From: Mycolicibacterium frederiksbergense
GTDB lineage: Bacteria; Actinomycetota; Actinomycetes; Mycobacteriales; Mycobacteriaceae
NCBI RefSeq assembly: GCF_012223425.1
Contig: NZ_CP038799.1
Coordinates: 4,076,249-4,140,248, forward strand
DNA: 64,000 nucleotides
Reading direction: 5' to 3'
The notes beneath the pieces were generated by a model. It did not search any database, had not been told where the DNA came from, and saw only the letters and a list, made by a program, of their open reading frames with translations. Of this stretch, positions 16,253 to 25,489 are shown in pieces. How positions within the stretch are numbered: position 1 is the first letter of the stretch; each line of letters starts with the position of its first letter. The position numbers and the translations under genes are program-made.

Positions 16253-17839
16253 ATGTCGATTGTCTGTTCCCATCTTTCGTTCCAGTGGCCCGATGACACC
16301 CCGGTATTCACGGATCTGTCCTGCTCATTCGGGCGCGGCCGGTACGGGCTGGTGGCCCCCAACGGCGCCGGTAAGAGCACGCTGCTGCGGCTGATCGCCG
16401 GCGACCTCACACCTTCGGCCGGTGCCGTGGTGGTCGACGGGGTGCTCGGGTATCTCCCGCAGAATCTGCCGTTCCTCGGCGAGCACACCGTGTCCGATGT
16501 GCTCGGGGTGGCTCCGGTGGTCGCCGCGCTGGACGCGCTGGCGGCCGGGGACGCCAGTGACGCCGTGTTCGCCGCCATCGGTGAGGACTGGGACATCCAG
16601 GAACGCTCCCGCGCAGAGCTGGATCGGCTCGGCCTGGACCTGGAGCTGGACCGCCCGTTGTCGACGCTCTCGGGTGGGCAGGTGGTATCGCTGGGGCTGA
16701 CGGCGCAGCTGTTGCGCCGCCCCGACGTGCTGCTGCTCGACGAGCCCACCAACAATCTGGATACCGTTGCTCGACAACGGCTCTACGGCGCACTGGAGAG
16801 TTTTGGAGGATGCCTGCTGGTGGTCAGCCATGACCGGGTACTGCTGGACCGGATGGAGGCGATCGCCGAGTTGCGGGCCGGCGAGGTGTCGCTCTACGGC
16901 GGCGGATTCAGCGATTACCAGGTGGCGGTGCAGGCCGCCCAGGAAGTCGCGGCGAGCAATATCCGCAACGCCGAGCAGGAACTCAACCGGCACAAGCAGC
17001 AGATGCAGCAGGCGCGTGAGCGAGCCGACAAGCGGGCGTCGACCGCCAAGCGCAATCTGAAGGACGCAGGCCTGCCGAAAATCTTTGCCGGCAAGCTGAA
17101 ACGGGACGCTCAGCAGTCGGCGGCCAAGGCCGACGATGTGCACGCCCGGCGGGTCGGCGACGCCCGCGACCGGCTCGCTGATGCCGAGCGGACGCTGCGG
17201 GATGACGATGTGCTGGCCCTGGACCTGCCCGATACCGAGGTGCCTGCCGGCCGGGTGGTGTTCACCGGATCCGGTTTGGGGTCAAGGGTGTTCACCGGTC
17301 TCGATATCGACATTCGCGGTCCGGAGCGGATCGCACTGACCGGTGCGAACGGGGTGGGCAAGTCGACGCTGCTCCGGATCATCTCCGGTGACCTGCAGCC
17401 CGACGCCGGGGAGGTGCAGCGCGGTGGCGGTCGTATCGCGTATCTGTCCCAGCGGCTGGATCTGCTCGACGAACAAGCGTCGGTGGCCGATTGCCTGGCG
17501 GCCTACGCGCCCGGGCTGTCGGTGACCCGGCGCCGGCATCTGTTGGCGCAGTTCCTGTTCCGGGGTGACCGCGTCGACCTCCCGATCGGTGCGCTCTCGG
17601 GTGGGGAACGTCTGCGCGCGACACTGGCGTGTGTGCTGTTCGCCGAGCCGGCGCCGCAACTGCTGCTGCTGGACGAGCCGACCAACAACCTGGACCTGTC
17701 CAGCGTCGCCCAGCTGGAGTCGGCCCTGAACGCCTATCGCGGAGCGTTCGTGGTGGTGAGCCACGATGAGAGCTTCCTGGCCGGCATCGGTGTCCAGCGC
17801 AGTCTGCTGCTGGCCGGCGGAGCGCTGGTGGCGACCTAG
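16253..17839 (+). CDS. ABC-F family ATPase, probable ribosome protection protein
   Basis: This 528-residue soluble protein has two ATP-binding cassettes and no membrane domain. The first Walker A is APNGAGKST (35-43), followed by LSGGQ and LLLDEPTNNLD. The second has TGANGVGKST, LSGGERLR and LLLDEPTNNLD. A Lys/Arg/Gln-rich linker (about 225-300, NRHKQQMQQARERADKRAST) corresponds to the interdomain arm that reaches toward the peptidyl transferase centre in antibiotic-resistance ABC-F proteins (family knowledge). It resembles the actinobacterial macrolide/lincosamide self-protection group. The ATG has GGAG at 16242-16245. The upstream leader suggests induction by ribosome-targeting drugs. The stop overlaps the convergent gene by 4 bp. 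Confidence 0.9.
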   Translation: MSIVCSHLSFQWPDDTPVFTDLSCSFGRGRYGLVAPNGAGKSTLLRLIAGDLTPSAGAVVVDGVLGYLPQNLPFLGEHTVSDVLGVAPVVAALDALAAGDASDAVFAAIGEDWDIQERSRAELDRLGLDLELDRPLSTLSGGQVVSLGLTAQLLRRPDVLLLDEPTNNLDTVARQRLYGALESFGGCLLVVSHDRVLLDRMEAIAELRAGEVSLYGGGFSDYQVAVQAAQEVAASNIRNAEQELNRHKQQMQQARERADKRASTAKRNLKDAGLPKIFAGKLKRDAQQSAAKADDVHARRVGDARDRLADAERTLRDDDVLALDLPDTEVPAGRVVFTGSGLGSRVFTGLDIDIRGPERIALTGANGVGKSTLLRIISGDLQPDAGEVQRGGGRIAYLSQRLDLLDEQASVADCLAAYAPGLSVTRRRHLLAQFLFRGDRVDLPIGALSGGERLRATLACVLFAEPAPQLLLLDEPTNNLDLSSVAQLESALNAYRGAFVVVSHDESFLAGIGVQRSLLLAGGALVAT

Positions 17840-18582
17840 TCGACCTGCGGGCGGGTCGGCGCCGGCCGGACCGGCGGGGTCGTCTCGATGGGCGCGGGAC
17901 CCGACGGGGAGCTCTGGGCTGCCTGTGCCTGCTGGACCGGGGCCGGTTCGGCCTTCTCGCGCTTGTCGGCTGTGTCTTCGCGCTCGGACTCGGCATCGCG
18001 TTCGCCCTCGGGCTTCTCGCCCTCGTCGGGCTCGGTCGCCTGGGCGGCCTGGGAAATGCCCTGCACGAGTTGTTGTGGCACCTGCTGCAGGCCCTGTGCC
18101 AGGCCTGCCAGCGGGGCGGTGACGGCCTGGACCAGCTGGGCGACCTGTTGGCCGACCTGGCCCATGATCTGGCCCATCTGCCCCGCCATGTCGGCGCCGC
18201 CACCGGCGGCGGGGACGCTCGATCCGGCCGCGCCGGCTGTCCCGGGGGTTCCGCCGCCCGGCCCGCCCCGGCCTTCCAGCGCCGCGGCCGCCGCGTGCAG
18301 GCGGGAGCCCCCATCCTCGTCGCCCGCGGCGTACGCGCGGGCCGCCTTCTGCAGCAGATCGGCGATGGTGGCGGCGGAGGTCGATGTGACACCCAGGGTG
18401 CTGCCGCGTCCGTCGAGGACATCGGTCAGCGCGCCGCTCACCGACGAGGCGATGGCACCGTGACTGTTCTGCACGCCGGTGCCTTCGGCGCCGGTCAGCC
18501 CGGCGAGCCCGGAGACCACCTGGGAGTGCCGTGCTGAGTGGTTTTGCACGCCATCGGTCTGGACGAAGAGTGGATCGGTCAT
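17836..18582 (-). CDS. EspC-like (DUF2580) type VII secretion target candidate
   Basis: The first 90 residues of this 248-residue protein match the EspC/DUF2580 fold: DPLFVQTDGVQNHSARHSQV, a central helix pair, and an Ala-rich second helix ATIADLLQKAARAYAAGDED ending in an acidic YxxxD/E-type position (YAAGD). EspC-like proteins are helical-hairpin substrates of ESX secretion systems (family knowledge). A Gly-rich stretch follows, then a Met/Gln-rich region (GQMGQIMGQVGQQVAQLVQ), and an acidic, Pro-rich tail. No ESX core gene is present here, so secretion is inferred. The ATG at 18582 was preferred to an upstream CTG/GTG extension because the family begins with MTD/MTE. Confidence 0.75.
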   Translation of the reverse strand: MTDPLFVQTDGVQNHSARHSQVVSGLAGLTGAEGTGVQNSHGAIASSVSGALTDVLDGRGSTLGVTSTSAATIADLLQKAARAYAAGDEDGGSRLHAAAAALEGRGGPGGGTPGTAGAAGSSVPAAGGGADMAGQMGQIMGQVGQQVAQLVQAVTAPLAGLAQGLQQVPQQLVQGISQAAQATEPDEGEKPEGERDAESEREDTADKREKAEPAPVQQAQAAQSSPSGPAPIETTPPVRPAPTRPQVD

Positions 18583-18759
18583 GTGTCGGCCCCTGTCGCT
18601 CGCAGCCAATTCTATGGCCGGTGTGTGGGCCAGTCGGGCGGAACTTTCGGCGCGCGGGCAACCGCCCGGGTGACGATGCCGGGCTCGCACGAAAGACATT
18701 GGCCCAGCCCGTTCACGGATGCGGCAGAGCGGCATGTCGCCTATGCGTGTTGCGCAGCT

Positions 18760-19005
18760 TCAGGAACTCGAACGGGGCCCGTGATATTCGTGGGCACTCG
18801 GATCCCACGCGTAGCGGCGGGAGGCCCAGTCCTTCGGCCGATACGGTGTGACGAGTATGAGCGCGCCGATGGCGGTCACGACGGCCCCCGTCGTCATGGT
18901 TTTTCTCTTCAACGCCTGCCCCCAGGTCCACGTTGCTGCTGTGCGCGCCGCCCCGGCCGTCCCCTCGACCGTGCCGACCGCGTTCATGGCATCGCTGCCA
19001 GTCAC
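18760..19005 (-). CDS. Small single-pass membrane protein (uncertain)
   Basis: An 81-residue reading frame starting at GTG, with one hydrophobic segment (MTTGAVVTAIGALILVTPYRP, about residues 36-56) flanked by basic residues and a charged C-terminus containing RRYAWDPSAHEYHGP. TACGGT lies just upstream of the GTG, consistent with a leaderless start. An ATG 6 codons later is also possible. I do not recognise the family. A reading frame on the other frame of the same strand lacks such a pattern, so this is the better candidate. Confidence 0.4.
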   Translation of the reverse strand: MTGSDAMNAVGTVEGTAGAARTAATWTWGQALKRKTMTTGAVVTAIGALILVTPYRPKDWASRRYAWDPSAHEYHGPRSSS

Positions 19006-19047
19006 AACCGTACCGCAGCGCGCTCGACGTGTCGGGCGAACAGGCGC

Positions 19048-19272
19048 CTACCCGGTGCCCGGGCGGTGTGCGTGCCGCACGCTGTGGGTCATGCCTCGGG
19101 GCGCCATGTGCGGGTCACGGTCCAGGTAGTGCAACTGGAACCGGTGGTGAATCACCTTGGTGCCGGACGTCTCCGACGTGGTGCCCGGTTCGTCGGCCTG
19201 GGCAGGTGCCGCGGTGAAGAGCACACCGGCTGTCACGGCGATCGTTGCTGCGGCCACTGCAATGCGTCTCAT
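19048..19272 (-). CDS. Small secreted His-rich peptide
   Basis: A 74-residue precursor with a clear Sec signal peptide (MRRIAVAAATIAVTAGVLFT then AAPAQA, cleavage after residue 26). The mature part of about 48 residues is polar and His-rich (VIHHRFQLHYLDRDPHM, then HSVRHAHRPG). AAGGAG lies about 8 nt before the ATG, a good ribosome-binding site that fixes the start. No family was recognised. The histidines could bind metal or heme, but this is speculative. Confidence 0.65.
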   Translation of the reverse strand: MRRIAVAAATIAVTAGVLFTAAPAQADEPGTTSETSGTKVIHHRFQLHYLDRDPHMAPRGMTHSVRHAHRPGTG

Positions 19273-19383
19273 TGCCTGCTCCTTCTGCCAACGTTCACAG
19301 TAGGGCGGCAAACTTATGGCTCACTGCGGCCTGACGCCGGGTTGGCTGAACAATTCAGACATGTTGGGCGCGAGCCAATTACC

Positions 19384-21456
19384 TCAGTTGACGCCCACCG
19401 GCCGAAGCGGCGCGGGCCGGGTGCCCTTGAACATGGTGAGGATGTCCTGGCGCGGCGGCGCCGGGCCCGTCGCGGGCGGGCGCAGGTAGCTTTCCGCCGC
19501 GGCGATGAATGCGCCCGAGAGCACCCGACTCATCTCCGTCGTGATGTGACTGCCGTCCCGGTACACCAGTGTGTCGCCAATGACGCTGGGGCACATGGTG
19601 GCATTGCAGAACAATTCGGTGAAGTCGATATAGGACACGTTCTCGTACTTCTCCGCGACGGCGCGCTCCGCGGCCCGCAACTCGGAGTCCATGGCCTTGG
19701 TCCTGTCCAGTCCGCAGTAGTCGGCGTCATCGGTGAAGCGGGCCAGGCAGATCGAGGGTGTCGTTCCGGTGGACGGGGTGTCGGCGAGCAGGACCAGATG
19801 CGACCGGGCGGGCAGCCGTTCGATCGCCGCGGTGAGCGCTTCCCGCCAGCGCTGCCCGCGGTTCTCCCCGTCGGTGAAGTAGAGCTTGCCGAAATTGCCG
19901 AGTATCACCAGCGCCGGCGGGTCTGCGGTGAGCCGGCGCGCCACATTCTCGACCCAGTTCGGGCAGCTGGTCGAGGCGATATCGGGTGGCGGCGCGGCCG
20001 GGCAGCCGCTCTTGGTGTGCGCCTCCAGTCGCACCTCGCCGCTTTCGGCGAGCGGTCGCAGCGCCGGATACCACTGCGCGGCGTGGGAATCGCCGAACAG
20101 CACGACGCGTGGGGCGCCACGGTTGGGCCCGATGACGCAGTCGGCGAGGTCGGTCTCGCTCAGATTGCGGTGACATCCGTTGTCGTAGAGCACGGGATGG
20201 TCGTTGTCCGCCTCGGCCAGTGTGGGGACCAGATTGGCCGGAACGTACCCGGTGCCCGCGGGACTGGCGCTGAGCACGATCGGCTCGGCGGGCCGGCCGC
20301 TGTCCAGCCTGGCCTGGACGACCACACCGGCGGTCACGGCCGTCACGACGACAGTCGCCATCGCGGCTGCTGCCACACCGAAGGTGCGGCGCGGCCGCGA
20401 TGTGGTGAGCCAGCCGATGCGCTGACCGGGTATCTCCACGTAGGTGTAGAGCAGCCACGCCAGCGGCACGCAGGCCATGGCGAGCGCGATGCGCGCCCAC
20501 ATCGGCAGGTGTTCCATGTAGGCGCCGGCGGCGACCGGCAGCATCAGCACCGGCCAGTGCACGAGGTACAGGGAGTAGGAGATGTCGCCGATCCAGGTGA
20601 CCGGCCGCACGCTCAGCATGGCCGCCGGCCCGCCCGGCGCGGTGCCCGCCGCGATCAGCAGGGCGGCACCCAGGACGGGGATCGCCACCGCCGAGCCGGG
20701 ATAGACGGTCATGGTGGTGAACACCACGGCGGCGCCGATGATCGCGAGCAGCCCGACCCACCCCAGGGCTGCGGCGATGCGGGGTGCGAACAACTTTCGT
20801 CCGTCGAGCAGGGCGAGTGCCACCAAGGCGCCGAGCCCGAACTCCCATACGCGAGCGGGTAGCAGGAAGAACGCGTCCGGCTGGGCGTAGGTGGTGGAGT
20901 ACAGGCAGACCGCGAAGGACACGACGATGAGCGCCGACATCGCGATCGCCAGCGTCCAGCGCGCCGTGAAGAACCGGAACAGGATCGCCAACAGCACCGG
21001 CCACAGCAGATAGAACTGTTCCTCGACCCCCAGGGACCAGTAGTGCAGGAACAGCGACGGCGTCTTCTCCGCGAGGTAGTCGGTGGCGTTGTAGGCGAAC
21101 CAGAGATTGGGGATGTAGAAGGTCGCGGCGATCGCGTCCTTGACCACGTAGCCGAACTGGATCGGTGACACCAGCAGTCGGGCGGCCAGCACGGTGGCGA
21201 TGATGACGACGAAAGCGGCAGGCAGCAGGCGACGGGCCCGGCGGGCGTAGAACGCGCCGAACCCGACCCGGCCGTGATCACGCAGGGATTTGAGCAGATG
21301 CGTGCTGATGAGGAAGCCGGATATGACGAAGAAGACGTCGACGCCGACATAGCCGCCACCGAACCCGGGGATCTCGGCATGAAAGAGCACGACGAGCAGC
21401 ACCGCGACAGCCCGCATGCCCTGGATATCGAGGCGTTTCTCGTTGATGCCGACCAC
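19384..21456 (-). CDS. Membrane acyltransferase-3 fused to SGNH domain
   Basis: About 690 residues. The N-terminal half is the ten-helix acyltransferase-3 domain: KRLDIQGMRAVAVLLVVLFH near the start with the conserved His, FFVISGFLIS, and the R-x10-H region RARRLLPA followed by HYWSLGVEEQFYLLWP. A linker helix follows at about 345-365. The C-terminal half is an SGNH hydrolase-like domain with VVLFGDSHAAQW (Ser of GDSH) and YRDGSHITTEMS (Asp-x-x-His). Such proteins O-acetylate or acylate cell-surface glycans. The GTG at 21456 precedes the conserved N-terminus and follows an AGAGAGG stretch. The target glycan is unknown. Confidence 0.92.
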   Translation of the reverse strand: MVGINEKRLDIQGMRAVAVLLVVLFHAEIPGFGGGYVGVDVFFVISGFLISTHLLKSLRDHGRVGFGAFYARRARRLLPAAFVVIIATVLAARLLVSPIQFGYVVKDAIAATFYIPNLWFAYNATDYLAEKTPSLFLHYWSLGVEEQFYLLWPVLLAILFRFFTARWTLAIAMSALIVVSFAVCLYSTTYAQPDAFFLLPARVWEFGLGALVALALLDGRKLFAPRIAAALGWVGLLAIIGAAVVFTTMTVYPGSAVAIPVLGAALLIAAGTAPGGPAAMLSVRPVTWIGDISYSLYLVHWPVLMLPVAAGAYMEHLPMWARIALAMACVPLAWLLYTYVEIPGQRIGWLTTSRPRRTFGVAAAAMATVVVTAVTAGVVVQARLDSGRPAEPIVLSASPAGTGYVPANLVPTLAEADNDHPVLYDNGCHRNLSETDLADCVIGPNRGAPRVVLFGDSHAAQWYPALRPLAESGEVRLEAHTKSGCPAAPPPDIASTSCPNWVENVARRLTADPPALVILGNFGKLYFTDGENRGQRWREALTAAIERLPARSHLVLLADTPSTGTTPSICLARFTDDADYCGLDRTKAMDSELRAAERAVAEKYENVSYIDFTELFCNATMCPSVIGDTLVYRDGSHITTEMSRVLSGAFIAAAESYLRPPATGPAPPRQDILTMFKGTRPAPLRPVGVN

Positions 21457-21839
21457 CCCTCTCTGTGACCCTGAGCACTGGGAGGCGATCACTGTGACCC
21501 CCGACACATAATTGACGTTGCCGTCACAATAGCGTTGCTCCGGGGCGACCGGCACGCCGAGGTACCGATGCGCGCTCGGGGGCCGGCAGGCCGATGCGCG
21601 ACGTGGCGCGTCCAACGGTGCCGACTTGCGGTCCGGCCCGGGGTCTGCGGTTGTCGCAGGCGAGTAGTTCGCAGGCCCGGTCGGGCGGTTTGCGGTGACC
21701 CGGGGCTCAGTGCCCGACGAACACTCGACCTTGCCGTCGGCAAACGATCACGCGCGCCCATCTGACCCCCGGTCGCCATCCTTGCTGCGTTGATCCTAGG
21801 CGAGCAGGCGTACCGGTGTGTGAGTTGGCCCGCCGCCAA
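21457..21839. other. 383-bp intergenic region
   Basis: This gap lies between the 5' end of the acyltransferase gene and the 3' end of the TPR gene, both on the minus strand. I see no convincing reading frame, tRNA or terminator with a T-run. CCGCCGC (21830-21836) and GCGGCGG (21851-21857), across the TPR stop codon, could form a GC-rich hairpin ending that gene. The rest presumably holds the acyltransferase promoter. Confidence 0.5.
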
Positions 21840-23069
21840 TCACCAAGTGAGCGGCGGCAATTGGGGTTGTGTGCGGGATGGCGTTCTCGAATAACCGCGC
21901 TCGGCGTAACTTTTGGCAACCGAGGCGAGCCCGGCCTCATCGCCGTCTGTCAGCGCTCGCGCATGCTCGAGCGTCAAACGAGCGAACACGCAATCCATTT
22001 CGAGTGCGGCGAGGGTATCGCCAGCGCGGGCATCGCCCAGACGAACCGCGTCGTGCAGTGCGCGCACCGCCACAGCGGATTGACCGCCGCGCGATGCGGC
22101 CCTGGCCGCCTCGCGCGCCGCCGCGACCGCTCCCACCGGATCGCGGCGCGCCGCGCAGGTCCAGGCCCGGGCCAGCGCCAACTCCGGGGCGAACAGCATC
22201 GACTTCAAGCCGTGCCGGGACTCGGCCCGCGACAGTGCTTTGGCCGCCTCGACCACCAGCCCCTGCTGCCCGAGTGCCTGAGCCAGCAGCATCCACGCCA
22301 GCGGCCCCCACGAGTATCCGGTCACCGCCAGCGCGGCCGCAGACTCCCGCAACAACGACACCGCCTCGTCGAGGGCGCCACGGATCAGCAGCACGTCTGC
22401 CACCAGCAGCTGCCCGATCGCCCGCGAAGGTGGCGCACCGGCCACGAGGTCACGGGCCAGCGCCTCGGCGCGATCCGGTGCGCCGTCGAGGACCAGCGCC
22501 GTGGTCTGCCCGAAGGCGGAGGTGAACCGCAGCAGCCCGGGATTGCCGGACTCGATGGCCTGCGCGGCCAGGGTGTCCACCGCGGAGAACAGGCCCATCC
22601 GGGCCGATGACAGTGCTGCCGCCGATGCCGCCCAACCGATCGCCCGGTGGTCGGCGTCCGGCGTCGAGAGCACGGAGCCGGCGAGGTCCAGCGCGCGCTG
22701 CAGGCTGCCGGCGTTCATGGCGAAGGTGCTCAGCAACGCGTCGACGGTCGTCGCGGAACGCAGCCGGGCGCGGGTCGCGCGCAGGAAGGCGGTGGCCTGC
22801 TCGGGTTCGTCGAGCATCCAGAACTGATTGGCTGCCCGGGGCAGCGCCCACGCGATCAGGTCGGCCTCGTCCAGCGAGCCGGGGTCAACCTCGGCGAGCA
22901 CCGCGTCGGCTTCGTGGCCGCGGCCCTGCCAGGCCAGGGCCTGTGCCAACGTCAACCGGGCCGCCAGCGATCCGCTCTCGGCCAACGCCGCCCGGGCCAG
23001 CGCCTCGGCGGCGCCGAGATCCGCGCGGCCCAGCGCGTCCGCAGCAGCGTCGCTCGGCGGCTCAGGCAC
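21840..23069 (-). CDS. TPR-like protein resembling the middle part of LuxR-type regulators
   Basis: This protein of about 409 residues is an all-helical array of Ala-rich tetratricopeptide-like repeats (for example ADLGAAEALARAALAESG, and ALAWQGRGHEADAVLAEVDP). The C-terminal segment RLTLEHARALTDGDEAGLASVAKSYAERGY resembles the helical region of large LuxR-type (LAL) regulators, but neither the ATPase before it nor the HTH after it is present. It lies where M. tuberculosis has Rv1204c. The GTG at 23069 has TACACT 6 nt upstream. It is divergent from the LOG gene. Its function is unknown; a protein-protein scaffold is likely. Confidence 0.75.
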   Translation of the reverse strand: MPEPPSDAAADALGRADLGAAEALARAALAESGSLAARLTLAQALAWQGRGHEADAVLAEVDPGSLDEADLIAWALPRAANQFWMLDEPEQATAFLRATRARLRSATTVDALLSTFAMNAGSLQRALDLAGSVLSTPDADHRAIGWAASAAALSSARMGLFSAVDTLAAQAIESGNPGLLRFTSAFGQTTALVLDGAPDRAEALARDLVAGAPPSRAIGQLLVADVLLIRGALDEAVSLLRESAAALAVTGYSWGPLAWMLLAQALGQQGLVVEAAKALSRAESRHGLKSMLFAPELALARAWTCAARRDPVGAVAAAREAARAASRGGQSAVAVRALHDAVRLGDARAGDTLAALEMDCVFARLTLEHARALTDGDEAGLASVAKSYAERGYSRTPSRTQPQLPPLTW

Positions 23070-23130
23070 AGCCGCAGTGTAGGGCGGGCGGCCATCCGGC
23101 CACGGCGAAACCGGCGGTACGTTCTCCACT

Positions 23131-23685
23131 GTGTCCGAAACCAGCCCGTGGGCGGTCTGCGTGTACTGCGCGTCCGGCCCGACGCACCCTGAACTGCTCG
23201 AACTCGCCACCGAGGTGGGCCGCGCGATCGCCGACCGCGGCTGGACACTGGTCTCCGGAGGCGGCAACGTCTCAGCGATGGGTGCGGTGGCCGACGGGGC
23301 TCGGCAGCGCAACGGACGCACCATCGGCGTCATCCCCAAAGCCCTGGTGCACCGTGAACTCGCCGACATCGCCGCCGACGAACTGGTGGTCACCGACACC
23401 ATGCGGGAACGCAAGCAGGTGATGGAGGACCGGGCCGACGCGTTCATCGCCCTGCCCGGGGGGATCGGCACCCTGGAGGAATTCTTCGAAGCCTGGACCG
23501 CGGGCTACCTCGGCATGCACGACAAACCGATCGTCATGCTGGACCCGTTCGGGCACTACGACGGCCTGCTGAGCTGGTTGCGGGGCCTGGTCGACACCGG
23601 TTACGTCGGTGAACGTGCGCTGGACCGGCTGGTGCTCGTCACCGATGTTGAGACGGCTCTCAGCGCTTGTAGCCCCAGTCACTAG
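23131..23685 (+). CDS. LOG family protein (TIGR00730-type Rossmann fold)
   Basis: A 184-residue protein of the LOG family. It has VCVYCASGP at the N-terminus, LVSGGGNVSAMGAVADGA, and the signature PGGIGTLEEFFEAW (around residue 113), preceded by RERKQVMEDRADAFIALP. Many members hydrolyse cytokinin riboside 5'-monophosphate or AMP to the free base and ribose phosphate (family knowledge); it corresponds to Rv1205 by position. Start GTG at 23131, with TACGTT exactly 7 nt upstream, so it is probably leaderless. The next gene, fadD6, begins 11 nt after its stop. Confidence 0.92.
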   Translation: MSETSPWAVCVYCASGPTHPELLELATEVGRAIADRGWTLVSGGGNVSAMGAVADGARQRNGRTIGVIPKALVHRELADIAADELVVTDTMRERKQVMEDRADAFIALPGGIGTLEEFFEAWTAGYLGMHDKPIVMLDPFGHYDGLLSWLRGLVDTGYVGERALDRLVLVTDVETALSACSPSH

Positions 23686-23696
23686 GCTTGACGGCC

Positions 23697-25472
23697 ATGA
23701 GTGACGACACAACGCGTACCAGCGTCGGCCTGCTCGATATCGCCACCAAGATCCCGGGGCTGCTGATGGACGCGCCGGCGATCGTGCGGGGTGTGGTCAC
23801 CGGGATGGGTGCCCGGCCCACGGCCAAGACATCGATCGGCAAGGTCTTCCAGGACCGGGCCGCCCAGTACGGCGACCGGGTGTTCCTCAAGTTCGAGGAC
23901 CAACGGATCACCTACCGGCAGGCAAACGAGACCGTCAACCGCTACGCCGCGGTGCTGGCCGCCAGGGGCGTGGGCCACGGTGACGTCGTCGGCATCATGT
24001 TGCGCAACTCCCCGGACTCGGTGTTGCTGATGCTGGCCACCGTCAAATGCGGGGCCACCGCCGGCATGCTCAACTACCACCAGCGGGGCAACGTGCTGGC
24101 GCACAGCATCGGCCTGCTGAACGCCAAGGCCGTCGTCGCCGAAGCAGACCTGGTGGAACCGATCACCGAGAGCGGCGTGGAAACCGAAGGCCTGGTCACC
24201 CTCGACGAATTGCGGCAGGCCGCCACCACCGCGCCCACCACCAACCCGGCCGCGACGGCGGCGGTGCTGGCCAAGGACAAGGCCTTCTACATCTTCACCT
24301 CGGGCACCACCGGAATGCCCAAGGCCAGTGTGATGACCCACTACCGCTGGCTGCGCGCGTTGGCCGGATTCGGCGGCCTCGGACTGCGCCTGAACAGCAA
24401 CGACACCCTCTACTGCTGCCTGCCGCTCTATCACAACAATGCGCTGACGGTGTCGGTCGGTTCGGCGCTGAACGCGGGAGCGTCACTCGCCCTGGGCAAG
24501 TCGTTCTCCGCGTCGCGGTTCTGGGACGAGGTGATCGGCCACGAGGCCACCGCGTTCGTCTACATCGGCGAGATCTGCGGATACCTGCTCAACCAGCCGC
24601 CCAAGCCGACCGACCGCGCCCACAAGGTGCGGGTCATCGTCGGTAACGGGCTGCGCCCGGCCATCTGGGACCAGTTCACCAAACGCTTCGGCATCGGCCG
24701 GGTCTGCGAATTCTACGGCGCCAGTGAGGGAAACACGGCTTTCGTCAATGTGTTCAATGTTTCCAAGTCGACCGGCATCTGCCCGAGCCCGGTGGCGTTC
24801 GTCGAATACGACCTCGACACCGGGGAACCCGCACGCGCTGCGGACGGCCGGCTGCGCAAGGTCAAGCGCGGCCAGCCCGGCCTGCTGCTGAGCAAGGTCA
24901 GCAGCTTCCAGCCGTTCGACGGCTATACCGACAAGTCGGCATCCGAGAAGAAGCTCGTGCGGGACGCCTTCAAGGACGGCGACGTCTGGTTCAACACCGG
25001 GGACCTGATGCGGTCCCAGGGTTTCGGGCACGCCGCCTTCGCCGACCGGCTCGGCGACACCTTCCGGTGGAAGGGCGAGAACGTCGCGACCACCGAGGTG
25101 GAGGCCGGCCTGTCCGGCGATGCGCAGGTGGAGGAGGCGACCGTGTTCGGCGTCGAGGTGCCCGGTGCCGGTGGCCGCGCGGGCATGGTGGCGCTGCAGC
25201 TCAAGTCCGGCGCCGAGTTCGACGGGGCCGCCCTGGCACGAACCGCCTATGCGCACCTGCCGCCCTATGCGGTGCCGCTGTTCGTGCGGATCGTGCCGGA
25301 GCTGGCGCACACCTCCACGTTCAAGAGCCAGAAGGTCGAACTGCGCAAGCAGGGGTACGGCGAGGACATCGAGGACCCCCTGTACGTGCTGGCCGGCCGC
25401 GAGGAGGGTTACGTGCCCTTCTATCCGGAGTACGCCGACGAGGTCAAGGACGGGAAGCGCCCCGCGTCCTGA
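23697..25472 (+). CDS. fadD6: Long-chain fatty acyl-CoA synthetase FadD6
   Basis: A 591-residue adenylate-forming enzyme that activates fatty acids to acyl-CoA. Motifs: IFTSGTTGMPKASVMTHYR (P-loop-like A3), EFYGASEGNTAF (A5), WFNTGDLM (A7), and FRWKGENVATTEVE (A8), the FATP/very-long-chain form of the family, plus a basic C-terminus FKSQKVELRKQGY carrying the catalytic-lysine region. Length matches mycobacterial FadD6 (about 597 aa). I use the ATG at 23697 (MSDDTTRTS); TAGGCT ends 8 nt before it and overlaps the LOG stop codon. A TTG at 23688 is unlikely. The folP2 gene follows after 17 nt. Confidence 0.94.
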   Translation: MSDDTTRTSVGLLDIATKIPGLLMDAPAIVRGVVTGMGARPTAKTSIGKVFQDRAAQYGDRVFLKFEDQRITYRQANETVNRYAAVLAARGVGHGDVVGIMLRNSPDSVLLMLATVKCGATAGMLNYHQRGNVLAHSIGLLNAKAVVAEADLVEPITESGVETEGLVTLDELRQAATTAPTTNPAATAAVLAKDKAFYIFTSGTTGMPKASVMTHYRWLRALAGFGGLGLRLNSNDTLYCCLPLYHNNALTVSVGSALNAGASLALGKSFSASRFWDEVIGHEATAFVYIGEICGYLLNQPPKPTDRAHKVRVIVGNGLRPAIWDQFTKRFGIGRVCEFYGASEGNTAFVNVFNVSKSTGICPSPVAFVEYDLDTGEPARAADGRLRKVKRGQPGLLLSKVSSFQPFDGYTDKSASEKKLVRDAFKDGDVWFNTGDLMRSQGFGHAAFADRLGDTFRWKGENVATTEVEAGLSGDAQVEEATVFGVEVPGAGGRAGMVALQLKSGAEFDGAALARTAYAHLPPYAVPLFVRIVPELAHTSTFKSQKVELRKQGYGEDIEDPLYVLAGREEGYVPFYPEYADEVKDGKRPAS

Positions 25473-25489
25473 GCGCTAGCCTGGACAGC

